From contig NC_061120.1 in NCBI RefSeq assembly GCF_002878395.1, forward strand, positions 113,322,907 to 113,386,906: a stretch of 64,000 nt of DNA, read 5' to 3'. The stretch comes from Capsicum annuum. Its lineage: Eukaryota; Streptophyta; Magnoliopsida; Solanales; Solanaceae. Below are positions 26,513 through 38,429 of the stretch, piece after piece; within the stretch, counting starts at the first letter, position 1, and each line of letters opens with the position of its first letter. Under the pieces are notes generated by a model. It was given only the letters and a program-made list of their open reading frames with translations, ran no database searches and was not told the origin of the DNA. Position numbers and translations under genes: made by a program.

Positions 26513-26631
26513 TGGAGCGAGGACTCATAGAGCTAAAGAAATTGGGGATTGAAACTCAATTATGGAAAGAAACTCGTAGATCAATAGATCCAGAAAAAAC
26601 TAAGAAAATGCAAAAAGAAAATGATTTTTGA
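26513..26631 (+). CDS. Candidate terminal exon of an unknown protein gene
   Basis: Directly after the splice acceptor, a frame of 38 codons runs to a TGA at 26629-26631. The phase is two bases carried over from a previous exon. The peptide begins ERGLIELKKLGIETQ and ends KKMQKENDF; it is charged, helix-prone and has no internal stop. A T-rich sequence like a 3' untranslated region follows, with several ATAA-type polyadenylation signals. I do not recognise the protein. It may be the tail of a host gene whose earlier exons were displaced by insertions, or a captured fragment. No start codon or upstream exon is visible within the neighbouring 500 bases. Among the sequence here it is the best candidate for a non-transposon coding segment, but a chance frame after a chance acceptor is still possible. 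Confidence 0.45.
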
Positions 26632-26857
26632 CAATAAGTTGTTTTTTCCTCTTACCTATTAATACTTTTTCCTCTTTTCGTTTTAGGTTTTCTTAGTTTA
26701 TTTTATTATTTATATATAATTACAGATTTCTGGTAACATTCCTTATAAAGTGTTTATTCTTGTAATACTAGAAATAATGTAAGAGCAGATAGAAATCTTC
26801 TGGTGCACTATTTTTTACACGATGCATAATATTGTAAAATAGTATAGATTGTGAATG
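26632..26857 (+). other. T-rich 3' UTR-like DNA
   Basis: Sequence between the exon-like segment and the start of the element V LTR. No repeat or gene motif is seen apart from T-rich tracts and tgtttattcttgtaatac, compatible with a polyadenylation region. Confidence 0.35.
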
Positions 26858-27202
26858 TGTAATAACCCTTCAGGTCATTTTCCATATTTCCACCTATTTT
26901 TGCCGTTAGAGCTTTCCTACAGCTACCCCGAGTCATTTATGACTTTCTGTGATTGTAGTTTGGTCAACGGGTGGTCCATTTAATTTTCGAGTCAATTACT
27001 TGTTTTGAATTCTTTGTTGGTTCCAAATGGGTATCGGACAAAATGCTTTAGTCAAATAACCTCGTATACCAATTCTGACTATTTCAGTAGCTCTAAAATA
27101 TGGATTATAGGCTAGGGAGACTCCTGGTTTAGGTCCCGAAGCACCCGACTCATTTCAACCTATTGGTTGGAAAGATAAGAAAATGGAATATGGGTGTGGC
27201 AC
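26858..27202 (+). repeat. Element V 5' LTR, part 1
   Basis: Starts tgtaataaccc, a variant of the tgtgatgaccc start common in Solanaceae gypsy LTRs. It ends ggcac, the left target copy of the copia-like element. The remainder resumes at 45990. Confidence 0.75.
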
Positions 27203-27926
27203 TGTTGAAACCCTGAGGGTTGCACCATATAGTAAGGGACCAGGTCCCTCAAAGTCAATCACAGGCAAAATAGAGTAAAGCAACCAGGAATCAAAAGACA
27301 ATGCAGGAAGAGTAAAAATACAAGATTTTAACGTGAAAGCTCCCCTTGCTCAAGGAAGGAAAAAACCGCATCACTATAATTAAACTCTTGATTACAGTTT
27401 TCTATGAACCTAACTCTAGGTTCTTTTCGCTTATAATAACTCTACTACAAGCTCATCTTGACAAATCTGCCAAGGACTCTCTACACTGATTAACTATAAT
27501 CAGTATCAAACTTAGGCAACTTTATTTAAGCACTCTCTACTCAAAGAGAAAAGTTCATTACTCTTATAACACGAGTAATTTGTTTACAAATCAAAACTCA
27601 CTCAAGAACAATTTTTATTTAAGAATAGAAAAATAGCTAAGAACTCGAGTAGTGTTGAAATGAGGTTTCTGCTGCCTCTTTTCATTCTTTGTGTTTTCCA
27701 AAAATCATTTGATGAATAAGCATCCATTTCCTTTTATAGATGAGTGATGATTAGGGCTGAAATATTATTGGACCAGGTGTCCTATTTAGTTCAAGAAACA
27801 CTTGCAAGTTTGTTACACAAGAGGACAAAACTGTGCAGACATGCGTGCCAGCTGTACTGTACCATAATATCAGGGGACCTGGTCCCTTACAGTTAGTTCC
27901 TCATCATCAAAACTGCATTTAAAATA
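27203..27926 (-). repeat. 3' LTR of the copia-like element
   Basis: 724 bp. The edge tgttgaaaccctgaggg is at 27203; the inner edge aaaata at 27926 abuts a C8 run (polypurine tract of the minus strand). It matches 45243-45984 with many small differences, so the copy is not recent. Confidence 0.8.
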
Positions 27927-27939
27927 CCCCCCCCTTTTT
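27927..27939 (-). other. Polypurine tract of the copia-like element
   Basis: On the minus strand aaaaagggggggg lies directly before the 3' LTR. It is preceded by tcatcatca, the usual context in copia elements. Confidence 0.7.
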
Positions 27940-30668
27940 GATGATGACAAACAAACCATACAACATTGAGCACATCCATCACATTTAATCAGTGTGATTA
28001 CCACCCTAAAGATAAATGTTCCACCTATCATCATTCTTCCACTATCAAGTAGCACAGGGAACTGGTCCCTTGTTTTTATTTACAGCGAAAATTCTGAGCA
28101 TATTTTCTTCCCCCTATCACTGTGCCTTACCATTCTTCCCCCTATCAGCATGCACCATACATAAGCACACATATACACCTAGGCCTTATTTATGAAGTTA
28201 GTATTCCTACTTTTGGCATTATTGGAAAGGATTAACAGTAAACCAAGAGTAAAGATAAGTACATGCTAATTAACTTATGGTCACTGAGAAACATTACCAT
28301 AAAGAACAACTTAAAACTGAAAGAGACAAATGAGGCACAAAACAAAATTAATTCATTCATAAAATTTAGCACCAGGAAGTAAGATAAAATAATCAATATA
28401 AAACAACTATCTTAAAAGGCCAATTAGAATCAAGACAAGAAACTGTAACAGGGTTGATGAGAGAGAAGAGATAAATGTTCTTAAGTAGAGGGAGGTTTGG
28501 GGGAAAGGGACATAAACAATATCTCCATTCTTGCAATTTTAGCAATGAGGGCATCCAAAAATTATTTAGTGAGTATCTTCACTTCAGTATTTAGTTCATG
28601 AACTTCACCAATTATTTCTGCCACTTTTGGCTTGAGTTCGACATTTTTAGCTGTAAGTTCATTAGTGGCACCTGGTCCCTCAAAAGACACTTTCTAATTC
28701 TAATACTTCAGGTGCACTATTTTAGCATCTTTGGCACCCAACTTGATCTTTAACGTCTCCATTTCTATTCCCAACTTCTCTTGAATAACTGGCAACCCAG
28801 ACACTTGAGACATAGATCTAGGTTTGCTCTCTATGCATTCATTCTCCATAAGAGTTTTCCGGATGATCATCTATAATGTTCCATACATGCTATAATGTTC
28901 CATACACAAGCGTTGTGTATTCCCTTTGTTCCATACACACTATAATGTTCAAACACCTTGTTCAAGAGATATCCATATGGAATTCCATGCTTGCCTTCCT
29001 TTTCATATAATACTTTATATATATCCTCTATCATTAGAGTAGGAAGACATATCAATTCAAACTTACTCAAGGATTCAATCAAAAACAAGTCAACATTAGA
29101 GGGAATTGTTTTTTTTTTCAAACCTTGGAAACAAGAACTTGTTGATAAACTCAAATACCAGATGATAATCACTTTTTTGGAACTTCTTTTTCATTACAGT
29201 TGTTGAGGTCCCTTCTACCTTTGATGCCTCAATCATGAATTTAGTGGTAGGTTGTTGATTTACTACAGTTCTTACCCCTACACAGGTACATCCAGGATTT
29301 TTCCAAGTGTTTCTTCATCCAACTTAAGAACCTTTCCAAGCACTTGTGCTATCAAACACAAACCATCATCTGAGAATTCCATGAATTAGTAAACTTCTCT
29401 CACCTTACCTTCAAAGAAAATAGGAGTTGGTTCTTCTTGTAGGTGTAGCCAACCTTGATGCCTCATATACTCTACTAGTTCTATGATCCCTATTTTTCTT
29501 TATAAATTTTTAGATCAAACACTATTTTTGAAAGAACCTTCTGTGTTCTCAGGTTCCCAATACTACTTTCTCTGGGCCTTTTTCTTTTCCTCATTCTTTT
29601 TCTTTATTTAGGGCTCACTACTTGGGTCTCCTTCTTTATCAGTTTTTCTCTTCTTGGAACCAGGTCACTCTAAGTCTTTTCTTTTCTTGACATCTATATA
29701 TTTTGGACTCATTCTATTAGAGTTTCCAGACTTTGACTTAGAGGACCTGGTCCTCTCTTCATCCTCACTTCCCTTATTCTTTCTTTAGTTGTAGTAGAAA
29801 TTACCGAACTCATATCTTTTTCTCTCTCAATCTTCACAACTTCAAAGTCTTATTTCTCCTTTATTTCACCAGTTTTCATGAGCCTTCTTCTTTTCATGGT
29901 AGAAGTCTTACTCTTATTCATTGCATATGCTAGCAATTTTATCTCAAACACTCTAGTGGAGTAAGATCTAGATACTTTGACCTCAAAGTTCACTACTTTC
30001 TCATTCTTGTTCTTCCTCTTAGCTTCTTTATAGAACATCTCAGAGGTACTTCATCCTTATCACTTACTTCCCTTTTTTCATTAACAGAGGTTTCTTTTGT
30101 ATCATGTGCAGGCAAAATCAAATTTTTAGGCACCCAATTCTCATTGCAGGAAAGATCAACTTTTTTTTAAAGGCATTTCTTCACCAAATAACTAAGAAAA
30201 TATAAGGTTTGAATCTGAGGGAGTAAGAGATACTATTTCTTACAAATTTTCAAAAGTATCAGCGTTTTTGAGTTCTTTCGACAACTCAGGGATCTGAGAA
30301 TTTTTAGGTACTTTTGATCTTTTTGAGGAGTGAGAAATCTTAATTTGAGAGATTTCCTATCTGATTAGTGACCCAAAGCCTCAATTGGAATTCTCTACCA
30401 TGATTGGTTGAGTAGAATATTCTAGGTTTGAGGAAGGTTCAACAAAAACTGACTCATTTAGGGGTTTTAAATCTTATAATATGACTCGGTGGGTGAAGTT
30501 GACTCAGTTTTAGGTTGGAGACTCAATATGGTGTTTTCTATGAATATTGTTATTAAAGGATCAGAGCATAGGGAATTTTCAACCTATTTTGAACAGTATT
30601 GTCTACCTTAGAACCTTTAGCTGAGTTTGAGGAGGTAGAATCATCAGCCATTTGATTTTGAGGGTGAG
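27940..30668 (-). pseudogene. Unknown second ORF region of the copia-like element
   Basis: The minus strand shows scattered remnants of a protein not matching copia integrase or RT. An open stretch at 29172-28867 holds IESLSKFELICLPTLMIEDI and then GKHGIPYGYLLNKVFEHY, which I believe recurs in ORFs of large Solanaceae retroelements, although I cannot name a family. Around 29760-29640 it is rich in Lys, Arg and Ser (SKSKSGNSNRMSPKY, VKKRKDLE). At 30668-30553 a Ser-rich stretch (ADDSTSSNSAKGSK) abuts the CACTA end. Between 28000 and 28860 I find no motif. Stops and shifts are common. Possible explanations are an extra ORF carried by a non-autonomous derivative or a captured gene; function unknown. 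Confidence 0.5.
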
Positions 30669-30671
30669 AGA
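30669..30671. other. CACTA target-site duplication, left copy
   Basis: aga before the CACTA terminus, matched by aga at 42589-42591. Three-base duplications are the rule for CACTA elements. Confidence 0.85.
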
Positions 30672-30699
30672 CACTACCAGAAATTAGGCCTACGACAAC
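30672..30699 (+). repeat. CACTA left terminal inverted repeat
   Basis: Begins cactaccagaaattaggcc and pairs with 42561-42588 with three mismatches. Confidence 0.9.
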
Positions 30700-30910
30700 A
30701 CAATTTTTAGCGACGATTAAAAACTGTTGCCATAGATTGTCTATAGTAGCGGTTACAACCTTTACTAAAGAGTTTGACTCTAATGTCACGGTTTAGTAAT
30801 GCAACAATTTCCATTGATGTATAACCATTGAAATAGGTGCACATATTACAACATTTTAAAAACTATTGCCACAAAAAAATCTATGGCAACAGCTACTTCT
30901 TAATTATTCA
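30700..30910 (+). repeat. CACTA left subterminal repeat region
   Basis: Several variants of a short unit of the type aactgttgccatag / gcggttacaacc / actattgccac, on both strands. These are the expected binding sites of the element's second protein (inference from En/Spm). Confidence 0.7.
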
Positions 30911-32440
30911 ACGCTTGTTAAATTTTTTTCATACATACCCGTGAAATAAAATTTTATAACCCAAAAATTTCCTAACCCACAAAAATATACTTTAGAACCC
31001 CCCAAAATTTTCTCTCACTAAAACAAATCATCGATACTTATACACCCAAATCTCACTAGAACCTAAAATTTCTCTCCCTATAACCTTCCAAATCTCACTA
31101 ATCTATTAAATCTTTCACTCAAATATGTGATATTTATGTGAAATAGAGCATGGATGGAGCATATTTTGCAATTTCTCTCATATTTCTATAGTTTTCCTGA
31201 TGTAGAATTTCTGTTGCATAAGTGTCCGAGTAAATTTGGTACTGTCCGACTAAGTTTTTTTTGCGAGTTATATTTTTTTAAATTTTTTCTTGACATTAAT
31301 TTTTGATTTTCTATTTCACGAGTGTTGGATTCTTGATTTTTCTTGGAATGTATATGTTGTTATTAAATTCTTCTGTGTGACGATTTAGTTAGTTTGGGTT
31401 TCAAATCTTTCCCCTTCACATTTTGGTGTAGGTAGATTAAAATCGTATTACCTTTTCCTTAGGATTCAGTTTTCTAGCAAAGCTGATACCTTTGTGTAGC
31501 ATAGAGACAAGCTATATTTTTTCATCTCCATTGGTAATTGGAGATTTTGTAGAAGTAATAATTGATAAATAGGTTGTCTCATATGTGCTGGTTTATATTC
31601 CGTTGAATGAAGTGTTCAACACAGAAATTGGATATTAAAATTAGATGAATAATAACTAGAATGGGTGCTTTCAGATATTCTGATTAAGTTGTTTCAAGTC
31701 TCAAAAACATCCCCTCGCAGAAATGTATGGTGAGGCTACGTATAATTAGCACCAGACTGCCCTTTTTAATAACTGGAATTGACCATGTCGGACAAACATG
31801 AAAGAAAGGCCAATAATGCATTGTGCCTATATATTATTGTTTGTTCCTTATCTATCTAATATTACCATATTGTACTTGAAAGACATAAAAATAATTATCT
31901 TGTATTCAAAGAATACCACCCGAAATAGAAGAATAATAACTAAACTGCCCTTTTGGTGAATGAGCATTCTTTTCTACTATCTTTTTGATAGTCATCATCC
32001 AGATACTCCTCACTACTTGGACTAAATATGGGATGTAATTGTTTACAGTTTAGTTATTTTCACTTTTCCATTTTCATAATACTAACATAAGTAAAGTCAT
32101 TTCTCACCATCTGATGTCAGATGACTAAGGCTCTGTGCATCAGCGTTCTCCGAACTTTATAGGGAAAGGTAATCAATTGCCAGAATATGTTATGTGCAGA
32201 TAGATTATGGTGAAAGTGACTGGTTAGACAAGTTAGGTTATTTCATTAAGGACGATTGTAGACATTCAGACATCTGCTATCTCTATATGACTTCCCTTGT
32301 TAACTAATATAACAAAATCAAATTTCTTGGTGTTATGTGGGCTTCCAAGAGATTTTAAAGTTAAACCTGTTACATAAAATCCTAATAAAGCAATTCATTA
32401 GTACAGTTAAGTATTCACTTAACTGGCACAACTTAGCCCT
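30911..32440 (+). other. CACTA 5' non-coding region
   Basis: T-rich, without a clear gene. The stretch 31000-31430 looks like a 5' untranslated exon followed by an intron (tttggtgtag at about 31423-31432), but I cannot prove splicing. Confidence 0.4.
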
Positions 32441-32786
32441 AGGACTTTGGTCTAGCAGTAAGAGTACAGTGTGTCAAAGGAAAATTTATGATTTTGAGAA
32501 CATGGTGAACCACTGAAAAAAGGGGAAACATTAATTGGGAATTGATCCCTAGTCCTCTAGGTCACTAACTGATCAATATCCAACGAAGTGCGCCACTTAT
32601 AATTTAGGTATAAATCGCCACTGCAATATGGTATGGTATGTACGTGCTACACATCAAGTGTTTGAACCATACATAAATATAAACCTGGTCATTAAGTGGA
32701 GTACAGAGAGGGTTTTCCTATTACCATTGGGTTTCAGAATGTGTGTTGACTAGCCCTGAGGGATTTCTTGGTTACCAAAAAAAAGA
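32441..32786 (+). mobile_element. Probable tRNA-derived SINE (SolS-like)
   Basis: A tRNA-like head ggactttggtctagcagtaa (32442-32460, resembling RNA polymerase III box A) starts it. A body containing aagtgtttgaacca (about 32658-32671, box B-like) and ctggtcattaagtgga follows, then an end reading gactagccctgagggattt, cttggttacc and an A tract at 32776-32784. The end is what I remember of Solanaceae SINEs. The distance from box A to the box B-like site is too long for one simple SINE, so two copies or an internal insertion may be merged. No target duplication was identified. Confidence 0.5.
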
Positions 32787-33857
32787 GAGAATAGAAATAT
32801 AACACACATTTATAAGTCTGAACTTCAGTATGTTGTGTCTGCCAATATTACACGAATATCGAGATTTAGACATACATTTTAGTCAAAAAATATAAACCAA
32901 TACAAATCAAAACACATTTACTTAGATATATTGTGTTACAAACCTGATTCCATGGCCAAGGCTATAAGAAATGCCTTCGATCCATAAGTTAGAATTTTTA
33001 GGGCCTATTAAAATACATTCAACTCCAGTACCAATGCCTTTAAGAGGTGAATTTCCTTATGAAGCTATTTAATATGTCACCCCTTTGTTTACTATGGCAT
33101 ATTTTGCATGGTAAAATAAGTACAGTTGTAAAAGTAAAGACAATTATTGTCTCTACTAGTTCTTTGTGGTTTACAATCTTTTTGTGAAAACCTGCATGAC
33201 TTTTCACAGAGCTGTTGACTTGGAGAATATAGATCCTGCTCTTAGCATCCAAGGTAGAATCTATCTTGTTCAATATCATTGAATGAGTTTTGGCTAAAGT
33301 TTCTTCAATTGTTGTATAAGATATCTATCTAGCTTGAAAATTTTTGGTTATGCCATTCAATTGTGTATTTTTTCTAGGTATTTTCTATTGGTATGTTTGA
33401 TTTTGACCTGAGTGATTACTATTATATGCTATCTCAATAAGAAGCAGTTTTCTATATGATATCATGAACATTTATTCCATTGTTGGTAGGCATTGTTATT
33501 GTCCAGCTTTTGACAGAGGAAATAAATTAACGAGGAAATCTATTGCTTGATATATATGTGGTACGACCTACTTTTTGATTTATATTTCTTTCATGTTGAT
33601 GGTATGTTGACTTGTTTGTCTTTTTTTCTTATTTTTCTATCTGTTGTTTCATGAATTAATTCCTTTTACAATACTTGGGTGATGTATTATTTGTTCATAT
33701 TGGCTTTCAAATGTATTAAGAAAAGGTCACCTTGAACTTTTCACTGATTCTTATTTATTTGCTCATCTTTTTATTAGTTTAAAAAAATCGATGAAGAAAA
33801 TTAGTTGTAAATGGTTGTTGAGATAAAATAATAAACAGTAAAACTGAGCTGGAAGGT
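32787..33857. other. CACTA 5' region with a possible captured gene fragment
   Basis: Mostly non-coding. On the minus strand, 33279-33040 is open (ILNKIDSTLDAKSRIYILQV and onward). After a frame change, 33060-32950 reads GIGTGVECILIGPKN then a hydrophobic stretch, ending in an exon-like cag/gtttgt at about 32945. CACTA elements often carry host gene fragments, so this is a candidate, but I do not recognise the protein. Confidence 0.3.
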
Positions 33858-33902
33858 AAATTGCTTACAAATAATTATTTTATAATAATTTGTAAGCAAT
33901 TT
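33858..33902. repeat. 45-bp near-perfect palindrome
   Basis: Arms aaattgcttacaaataatta and its complement (aaattgcttacaaattatta on the other strand) close on a few bases and would fold into a strong hairpin. The flank ggaaggtaaattgcttac is repeated in part at about 33931 (ggaaggtcaattgcttat). Confidence 0.85.
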
Positions 33903-34140
33903 CTCCATCCTTACCATTGTTGGAAGGTCAATTGCTTATAAATAGCTGAAGGGAGATAGTTTGGGGTTTCATCTTAGGATTGTTTTTGAGTTTCATGTTG
34001 TGTTATGCGGCTTCACTGAAGCTGAATTCTTTATTTTTGCCCACATATTGCTAAAGAGATCTAAATAATGAATTTAAATTTTGAATTTTCATCTACGTGG
34101 AGCTTAATTTGTGTGCATTACTTATGTTGATAGGATTTTA
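33903..34140 (+). other. Upstream region of the CACTA transposase
   Basis: AT-rich leader directly before the ATG at 34141 (gttgataggattttaatgg). No separate feature is seen. Confidence 0.4.
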
Positions 34141-37100
34141 ATGGATAAGGATGATAGAACTTGGATGAACTACCATAGATGGTCAGATAAGTTTGAACGT
34201 GGAGTTAAATATTTTCTTGATAAGACATTTGAACGTGCTTCTAAAGGAAATGAGATATTATGCCCTTGCGCAAAATGCATGAATCACTAATAGCATTATA
34301 GAAATGTGGTGGAAGATCACATATTTGATGAAGGGTTTGTTGATCCTTACACTAAAAGGATTTTTCATGGAGAGGGGGTTTCCTCAAAAAATACACCTCA
34401 TTCAATCAACAATGATAAATGTTCTAATCTGCATGATGATATTGATGGACTACTTCATGATACATTTAGAAATATTGATACTGAGTTTGGGAATGAAGAT
34501 GGGGCACGAGAGAAATTACCCAAATATGCAAAGAATTTTTTTTAAACTATTGGAGGAAGGGAAACAACAGTTATATTCGGGGTGTGAAAATTTCTCTAAA
34601 CTGAGTTTCACCATTCGATTGTACTTGTTTAAATCCTTACATGGATTACGTAATGTAGCCTTTTCTAACTTGCTAGATTTTTTGAAAGAGGCATTTCCCT
34701 TTGCTCAGATACCAGAGTCTTTTAACAAAGCTAGAAAAGTTATAAGAGATTTGGGTCTTCATTATGAAAAAATACATGATTGCCCTAATGATTGCATGTT
34801 GTTTTGGAAGGAAAATGAGAACATAGATAATTACTCTATTTGTGGGTCTTCTAGATAGAGAAGTGTTGGTCATGCTTCAAGTCATGCAACATAAAAAATA
34901 CCTGCAAAGGTTTTAAGGTACTTTCCTTTAAAGCCTAGACTTCAAAGAATGTTTATGTCTCCTGAAATAGCTGCAACAATGAGATGGCATGCTAATGAAC
35001 AGCCCAAAGACGAGAATATGAGACATCCTTCCGATGGAGAAGAATGGAAAAATTTTGATAGTTTATACCAAGAATTCTCAAGAGATCCTCCTAATGTTAG
35101 GCTTGGTCTCGCAAGTGATGGTTTCAACCCATTTCAAAACATGAGTATTTCTCATAGTATGTGGCCAATTATGTTGATGAACTATAATTTATCACCATGG
35201 ATTTGCATGAAGTCAGACTATCTTATCTTGTCAATGATCATTTCAGGTCCATTATCTCCTGGAAATGATATAGATGTGTACCTTCAACCATTAATAAAAG
35301 AACTGAATGAGCTATGGGAACATAGAATAGAAATATATGATGCTGAAATTAGCCAAATATTCCAAATGCATGCAACCTTATTATGGAAAGTTAGTGATTT
35401 TCCAGCATTAGCAATGCTTTTAGGATGGAGCACCAAGAGAAAATTGGCATGCCCTACTTGTAATTATGACACATGCTCTCAATATCTCAAACATAGCTGT
35501 AAGATGTGTTACTTAGGTCATCGAAGATTTTTGCCTCCTGATCATCCTTTTTGAAAAGATAAGAGGTCATTTGATGGTAAAGAGGACCATAGATCTGCCC
35601 CTAAACCTTTATCAGGTATACAAGTACTTGAAAAATTGAAAGATTTCGACCATACTTTTAGAAAGGGAAAAAAAGAGGTCTCGAGATAATCAAGGCCCGT
35701 GGAAGAAAAGATCCATCTTTTTTGAATTGTCATATTAGCCAGATAATAAATTATGGCACAATCTTAATCCTATTCACATAGAAAAGAATATATGTGACAC
35801 TTTGCTCTAGACATTATTTGAGATATATGGAAAGTCAAAAGATCATGTAAATTCTCGCTATGACTTACAAGATATGGGGATTCAAAAGGAGCTACAACCA
35901 ATAGAAGATGATGCTGGAAGTGTAAGTGTAGCTAAATCTAGTTTCTTTATGAAGCCAGAACAAAAAAAATTATTTTGCAGTGTCATGAAAAATTCCAAGT
36001 TACAAAAAGGGTGTGCTTCAAATATATCAGACCACGTGCATGTAAATGAGATGAAAATATCTGGGTACAAGAGTCATGATGCTCATATTATATTGCATTA
36101 TTTGCTTCAGATTGTTGTTAGAAATGTGCTACCCAAGAATGTTTCATTGCCCTTGATTAGGTTGGGAAATTTCTTTCGAGCGATCTGTAGTAAGGTTATA
36201 AGGAGGAGTGATCTTGAAAAATTAGAGTCTGAAATTGTTGAAATAAATTGTGAGCTTGAAAAAATTTTCCATCAAACATATTTTGATATAATGACAAATT
36301 TCCCTATTCATTTATTGAATAAAATTAAGGTTGGAGGTACAAATCATTACCGTTCGATGTATCCTATTGAGAGAAAATTAATAGAGTTGAAGGCATTTGT
36401 TTGTAATCGATCTTGTCCAGAAGCATCAATAGCAGAGGAGTTTTTGGCAGAAGAATATTTGACTTTTTGATCCAAATACCTACATGATGGTGTGAAGACA
36501 AGATTTAGTAGGTACGAAACTGAGGATCAAGCTGAAGATGATGAATGCATTCAGAATATGCACCTATATTCCCTAAGATAGGTCATCCGATTGGACGTGA
36601 GAAGAAAAAAGACTCCACTTTTTTGTTGGATTCAAAGTTATGTTATGAAGCACATCAGTATGTCCTATTCAACACCGGAGATGAGCAAGTGTAAAAGTTT
36701 ACTGAGTAAGATAAACTATAGAACAATTATTTATAATTTAAACATTATTTAATTTGTTATAGTAAGTAAGGTACATTTAGCTTGATTTATAAAGGCCTTA
36801 TGATTAAATTAAAAATATCATGATTGCAGGGAACATAATAATTTGATGAGCAATGATACTAGAACAAATGCTTGGTCAAGAGCAAGGAATCATAGTCAGG
36901 AATTCAACAATTGGTTTGAAGAGAAAGTCACAAATATTAAAATGCCCGATTATTTATTAAGGTTGGCTAAAGGGCCTAATTGGGTGGCAAAGAGATATAC
37001 TGCATATTGGGTTAATGGATACCAATTTCATACTAAAGCTCGGGATGCTCCATGCAAGACTCAAAATAGTTGAGTCACTTTATCAGCAACAATTGATAGT

Positions 37101-37637
37101 TTTGTTGGTGCAAGGGACCAAAATCCCATTGATGGAGAAGTTATCTTTTATGGAGTTATTCACGATATCATTGAGATTTATTATTATAGTTGTTTTAGTG
37201 TTGTTTTGTTTAGATGTGATTGTTTTCATAATGAAGAAGATAAATACGGGTTAACCCGTGTATACTTCAATAGATTATGCAGTACAGATGACCCTTTTGT
37301 ATTGGCATTGCAAGTTTATCAAGTTTTCTATATGGAGGATCCAGTTGAAAAAGGGGTTTACTATTCAAGGAATAAAGTTCCTATAGATGTGTATGATTTA
37401 GTGGAAGAGAATTCTCCAAATATTGGAGAAACATTTTGGAGGGAGCCTAATGATGAAATTGTTTCCTCAAGTAGATTAAACAATGTTGACATAAGGTGGT
37501 CAAGAGAAGTTGCACCCGTTAATATTGTTGATATGCATTCTAATGCACAATATTTAAAAGATACATCTATAGAAATATTAGAAGAGGAGGATGAGATTGA
37601 TGATACTATTTGGGATTGGATGGAGGCAGATGATTGA
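34141..37637 (+). pseudogene. CACTA transposase (TNPD-like), broken
   Basis: This is the element's cut-and-paste transposase. From the ATG at 34141 it reads a transposase-associated zinc domain (DRTWMNYHRWSDKFERGV, then CPCAKCMNH), stopped at 34288-34290. A core at about 34850-35790 (MRWHANEQPKDENMRHP, GLASDGFNPF with a probable catalytic Asp, then CPTC) is of the Transposase_21 type. A DUF4218 region at 35874-36470 reads HIILHYLLQIVVRNVLPKNV and then RLGNFFRAICSKVI. An intron at 36706-36829 (gtaaga to tgcag) is followed by a DUF4216 region from 37120 to 37500 (GEVIFYGVIHDIIEIYYYS, later NEEDKYGLTRVYFNR). Damage: stops at 34288, 34856, 35552, 36468 and 37071, and a frameshift at the T8 run around 34537-34544. 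Total length and domain order fit the family, so the pseudogene is nearly full-length. Confidence 0.9.
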
Positions 37638-38081
37638 AGGAGCAATTTTGAATTTTCTTACTTTTGTAATATGTTTTTATAGTGAGTGATCTGTATCCTT
37701 TAAAAAGCAATTTATGATTCTGTTTATTTCAATGTAATTAATGTTTATTTTTACTTAGAATCTTATTTTTAGTTGCTTTAAATTTATAGGTTTTTCAATA
37801 TTTTCCTTTGATCAAAGCTGGTGGATTAGAGAGTAGCAACTTCACCATTAATATATTTGTGGAGCACACAAGGCATGTGTTCAAATACTAGGGGAGATTG
37901 TGTATATATCACATTATTGGTCTCTTTCAGAAACTAACACCTAGTGTGCATTGGTAAAAAAGGTTTTGTTATTAATTCTTGCATATACTTGTACTTTAAA
38001 TCTCTGATATGTTCTTATGGTATTAGTCTCTAGTGTTGGCTTAAGCTTGATGCTTAGCATATGACTTAGGTTTACTGCTTA
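37638..38081 (+). other. CACTA intergenic region
   Basis: Between the two CACTA genes. It begins as the 3' untranslated region of the transposase and holds no further gene that I can read. Confidence 0.5.
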
Positions 38082-38160
38082 TTGCAAGAAAAAAACTGAC
38101 CATTTTAGCTGCGTGTTGCAGGGAAAAAACTAACCATTTTAGCGGCTTGTTGCAGGGAAA
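38082..38160. repeat. 34-bp tandem repeat, 2.3 copies
   Basis: Copies at 38082-38115, 38116-38149 and a start at 38150, sharing ttgcagg, aaaaaact, accattttag and cg. The spacing is exact. Confidence 0.9.
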
Positions 38161-38429
38161 TTTTTTGCTTTTGAATTATTTCTGTCTCTAATGTGAGTTT
38201 TAAGCTTTCTATACTTGACCTTGACCAATTATATGCTATTGAAATGATTGATCTGTGTTGGTAGGCTGGTATGGAATGCCTCTCTTATCTCCTAACTATT
38301 TATTGATTACAATAGTCAATGAATTAGAGGTCGGTTAGTATGGTCAGAGTTGGTTAGAACTAACTAACATAATAAGCCTATAACTAACTTTGTTGCACCC
38401 TGCTCAGGTTCTTAGTACATCTGTAGTAT

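Noticed and set aside
27870..28055. 61-codon minus-strand frame
   Set aside because: Crosses the 3' LTR edge and polypurine tract of the copia-like element, so it is not a gene.
30553..30789. 78-codon minus-strand frame
   Set aside because: Runs from the copia-like element across the CACTA terminus; the first half is inverted-repeat sequence and only the Ser-rich second half may be coding.
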